From Lysobacterales bacterium (GTDB taxonomy: Bacteria; Pseudomonadota; Gammaproteobacteria; Xanthomonadales; Rhodanobacteraceae): a DNA stretch of 6,746 nt. Made by a program: the position numbers and the translations under genes. Location: NCBI GenBank assembly GCA_013298265.1, contig JAAFHE010000213.1:1-6746 (forward strand), in the 5' to 3' direction. How positions within the stretch are numbered: the stretch's first letter is position 1; every line of letters starts with the position of its first letter. Of this stretch, positions 5,591 to 6,746 are shown piece by piece. The notes beneath the pieces are model-generated. The model searched no databases. It was given only the letters and a program-made list of their open reading frames with translations, and had not been told where the DNA came from.

Positions 5591-6061
5591 CTAAATCCCA
5601 CCAAGGAGGCGATCAATCTCCAAACCACGCGCTGAAAAATCACCATAAACATCAGTGGCCGCATTGAACAGCGCCTGATTTTCGGAGACGTACTTCACTG
5701 CTTCACGCACAACCCCCATGTTCGCCCGTATTCCTGCCGGGCACGTTTGCGCCTTTTCTTCAATCAAGCGAAGAAATGAGCTTGCCAAATCAGGAGCCGT
5801 CGACTCATTTAATGGACTGCTCATAACAAATTTTGCAAGACATCTGATGTAGAACACAAACGGCCTCAACGGCATCCAGCGAATTCCATCTACCATCGCT
5901 ATTGGAGCCCTGGAAAGCCGCGACTGAATCTCTTCGCAAGATTTCCCAAAGTAGTCACTGTAGGAAGCTAGTAAGTCGAGATCATCTTCGGGCAATCCTC
6001 CCCAATCACGCGCTGTCGGTATAGGAAGCGGAATCTCTTTAGTGCTACGAGACTTTCCCAT
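5591..6061 (-). CDS. Putative immunity protein for the adjacent Rhs tip
   Basis: A 156-aa protein of no family I recognise. It has no signal peptide or clear membrane segment and is probably cytoplasmic and mostly helical; it holds an aromatic stretch PLRPFVFYIRCLAKFVM (64-80) and a helical C-terminal half ending EIDRLLGGI. Its ATG (6061-6059) shares one base with the TAA of the Rhs tip (TAATG). An AGGA at 6075-6072 lies ten bases upstream, so translation is coupled. In Rhs and other polymorphic toxins the gene directly after the toxin tip normally encodes the cognate immunity protein; the assignment rests on that position and size, not on homology. Base composition is more AT-rich than the left part of the window, as is typical of exchanged toxin/immunity cassettes. 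Confidence 0.7.
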   Translation of the reverse strand: MGKSRSTKEIPLPIPTARDWGGLPEDDLDLLASYSDYFGKSCEEIQSRLSRAPIAMVDGIRWMPLRPFVFYIRCLAKFVMSSPLNESTAPDLASSFLRLIEEKAQTCPAGIRANMGVVREAVKYVSENQALFNAATDVYGDFSARGLEIDRLLGGI

Positions 6062-6619
6062 TAAGTACAGTTCCTATTGTGATCTTTTTTCAGGTTTTCC
6101 AGCCGCCTTTCCCAATCTGCTATTTTCTGAACATGCCGACCGGGAAACCATAGTGCATCCCACGCCCTGTAGCGGAAAATGACAGCCTTAGCGTGATGTA
6201 TATTCCGAGACAGCGGGCCACAGCCGCTGCCGGGATCTGGCGGCATAACCGAAAGCCCCTTCATTATTTCGTACTCAGCCTGCTTCTGTTTTTCCTGCTG
6301 AGGCGTAAGGGCTCTCTGCGACGTCCAGCCTTCTTCTTCATAAATAGAGAACCTTACTTCACGCAGTAAGGCGTGCACTCCATACCCTGTTGCGGTAGCG
6401 GCAGCAGCTATAACAGTTACTCTAATGGTGACTCTAATAGCTACAGCTAGCGCCGCTGTCGCAACACCATTTCCAAGAACAAGCGCAGACCTTCCTGACG
6501 GATCGACGTAAACCGCAGGGTTGTCGTTCGCATAGAGATATTTGTGAAGTGATGCCGGATCATTCCCGACACCTGCGAAAGTATCTTGCTGCGTAAACCG
6601 CCCCACACGCGGTTCGATG
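6061..6619 (-). pseudogene. Rhs C-terminal fragment (end of core plus toxin tip), 5' end cut off by IS66
   Basis: The conserved end of the Rhs core is recognisable: EPRVGRFTQQDTFAGVG, then DPASLHKYLYANDNPAVYV and DPSGR, the usual boundary before the variable toxin. The tip that follows has an Ala/Val-rich hydrophobic stretch of about 40 residues, then a soluble part. This runs through GCGPLSRNIHHAKAVIFRYR and AWDALWFPGRHVQKI to a charged C-terminus with NRNC. I do not recognise the toxin fold; the paired His in NIHHAK and the WFPGRH box are the likeliest functional residues. Full Rhs proteins exceed 1000 aa, so nearly all of the shell is missing. The open frame extends to 6669, but the codons before about 6619 are IS66 end sequence, just after the transposase stop. 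Without the shell the tip cannot be exported normally. An internal ATG at 6246 with AAGGGG nine bases upstream could still express the last 61 residues. Confidence 0.82.
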
Positions 6620-6746
6620 GTAACCGTCCGGCGCGCCCATCTTCCCCAAAATCGAAGCAAGCCCGACGCTTACCTCGCCGGCTGCCAGCGATGGGGTAGC
6701 AGCTCAGCGATGCGGCGATCCGGATGGGTTGGCAGGCGGGTCAGCA
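6620..6746 (-). mobile_element. IS66-family insertion sequence, right-hand end only
   Basis: The transposase C-terminus (6670-6746) identifies the family. On the plus strand GTAACCGTCCGG at 6620 begins with GTAA, as IS66-family terminal inverted repeats do, and lies where Rhs-like coding sequence stops. This puts the element's end at 6620. IS66 elements usually duplicate 8 bp of target; GTTCGATG at 6612-6619 would be one copy. The other end, and thus the rest of rhs, lies outside the window. Confidence 0.65.
6670..6746 (-). CDS. tnpC: IS66-family transposase TnpC, C-terminal 24 residues only
   Basis: The minus strand reads LTRLPTHPDRRIAELLPHRW, then QPAR and TAA at 6672-6670. The pattern of a Thr-Arg-Leu-Pro helix followed by an I.ELLPHRW-type end is the typical C-terminus of the IS66 DDE transposase (TnpC/Orf3). 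The rest of the protein, including its catalytic residues, lies outside the window. The stop is in frame with the Rhs remnant beyond it. Confidence 0.8.
   Translation of the reverse strand, partial: LTRLPTHPDRRIAELLPHRWQPAR

Noticed and set aside
5392..5667. Plus-strand frame of 91 codons over the second terminator and repeat debris
   Set aside because: It starts inside a terminator stem, consists of low-complexity repeat sequence and overlaps the end of the immunity-like gene antisense.
6619..6669. TTG at 6660 as a genuine start of the Rhs fragment
   Set aside because: The codons between 6660 and 6619 are IS66 end sequence, and the frame opens only because the transposase stop lies just upstream.

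Overview
This window looks like a piece of an accessory (mobile) region from a GC-rich gammaproteobacterium. The combination of a SymE-family toxin gene, an Rhs C-terminal tip followed by a small gene, and an IS66-family end is common in Xanthomonadaceae and Rhodanobacteraceae. That placement is inference; no housekeeping gene or rRNA is present to confirm it. The left two thirds are very GC-rich. The Rhs tip and the gene after it (about 5.6-6.6 kb) are visibly more AT-rich, as is usual for exchanged toxin/immunity cassettes.

Left block (1-4481): a two-gene minus-strand operon faces a plus-strand XRE-type regulator. The first operon gene is a 1055-aa protein joining a CHC2 zinc-finger and Toprim DnaG-type primase half to an AAA+-like ATPase and a winged-helix end. 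The second, one base downstream, is a tyrosine recombinase cut by the window edge after two of its catalytic residues. The regulator starts about 100 bp from the primase start, across an intergenic region with short repeats that could be an operator. Together they look like a replication/integration module of an integrated element under a Cro/CI-like switch. The 3' end of the primase gene holds a cluster of short repeats that do not follow the reading frame.

Middle block (4482-5590): a perfect hairpin precedes a short plus-strand symE-like toxin gene. That gene ends in a strong bidirectional terminator and converges on a small minus-strand gene I do not recognise, which appears split by a +1 frameshift. 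About 340 bp of this unit is present twice. In the second copy symE has no start codon and carries a 4-bp insertion, the terminator stem has one mismatch, and only a tail of the minus-strand gene remains. A sigma-70-like promoter lies just before the second copy.

Right block (5591-6746): on the minus strand, an IS66-family element (only its transposase C-terminus and one end are in the window) has cut an rhs gene. The end of the Rhs core and an unrecognised toxin-like tip remain. A 156-aa gene, probably the cognate immunity protein, overlaps the Rhs stop codon by one base.
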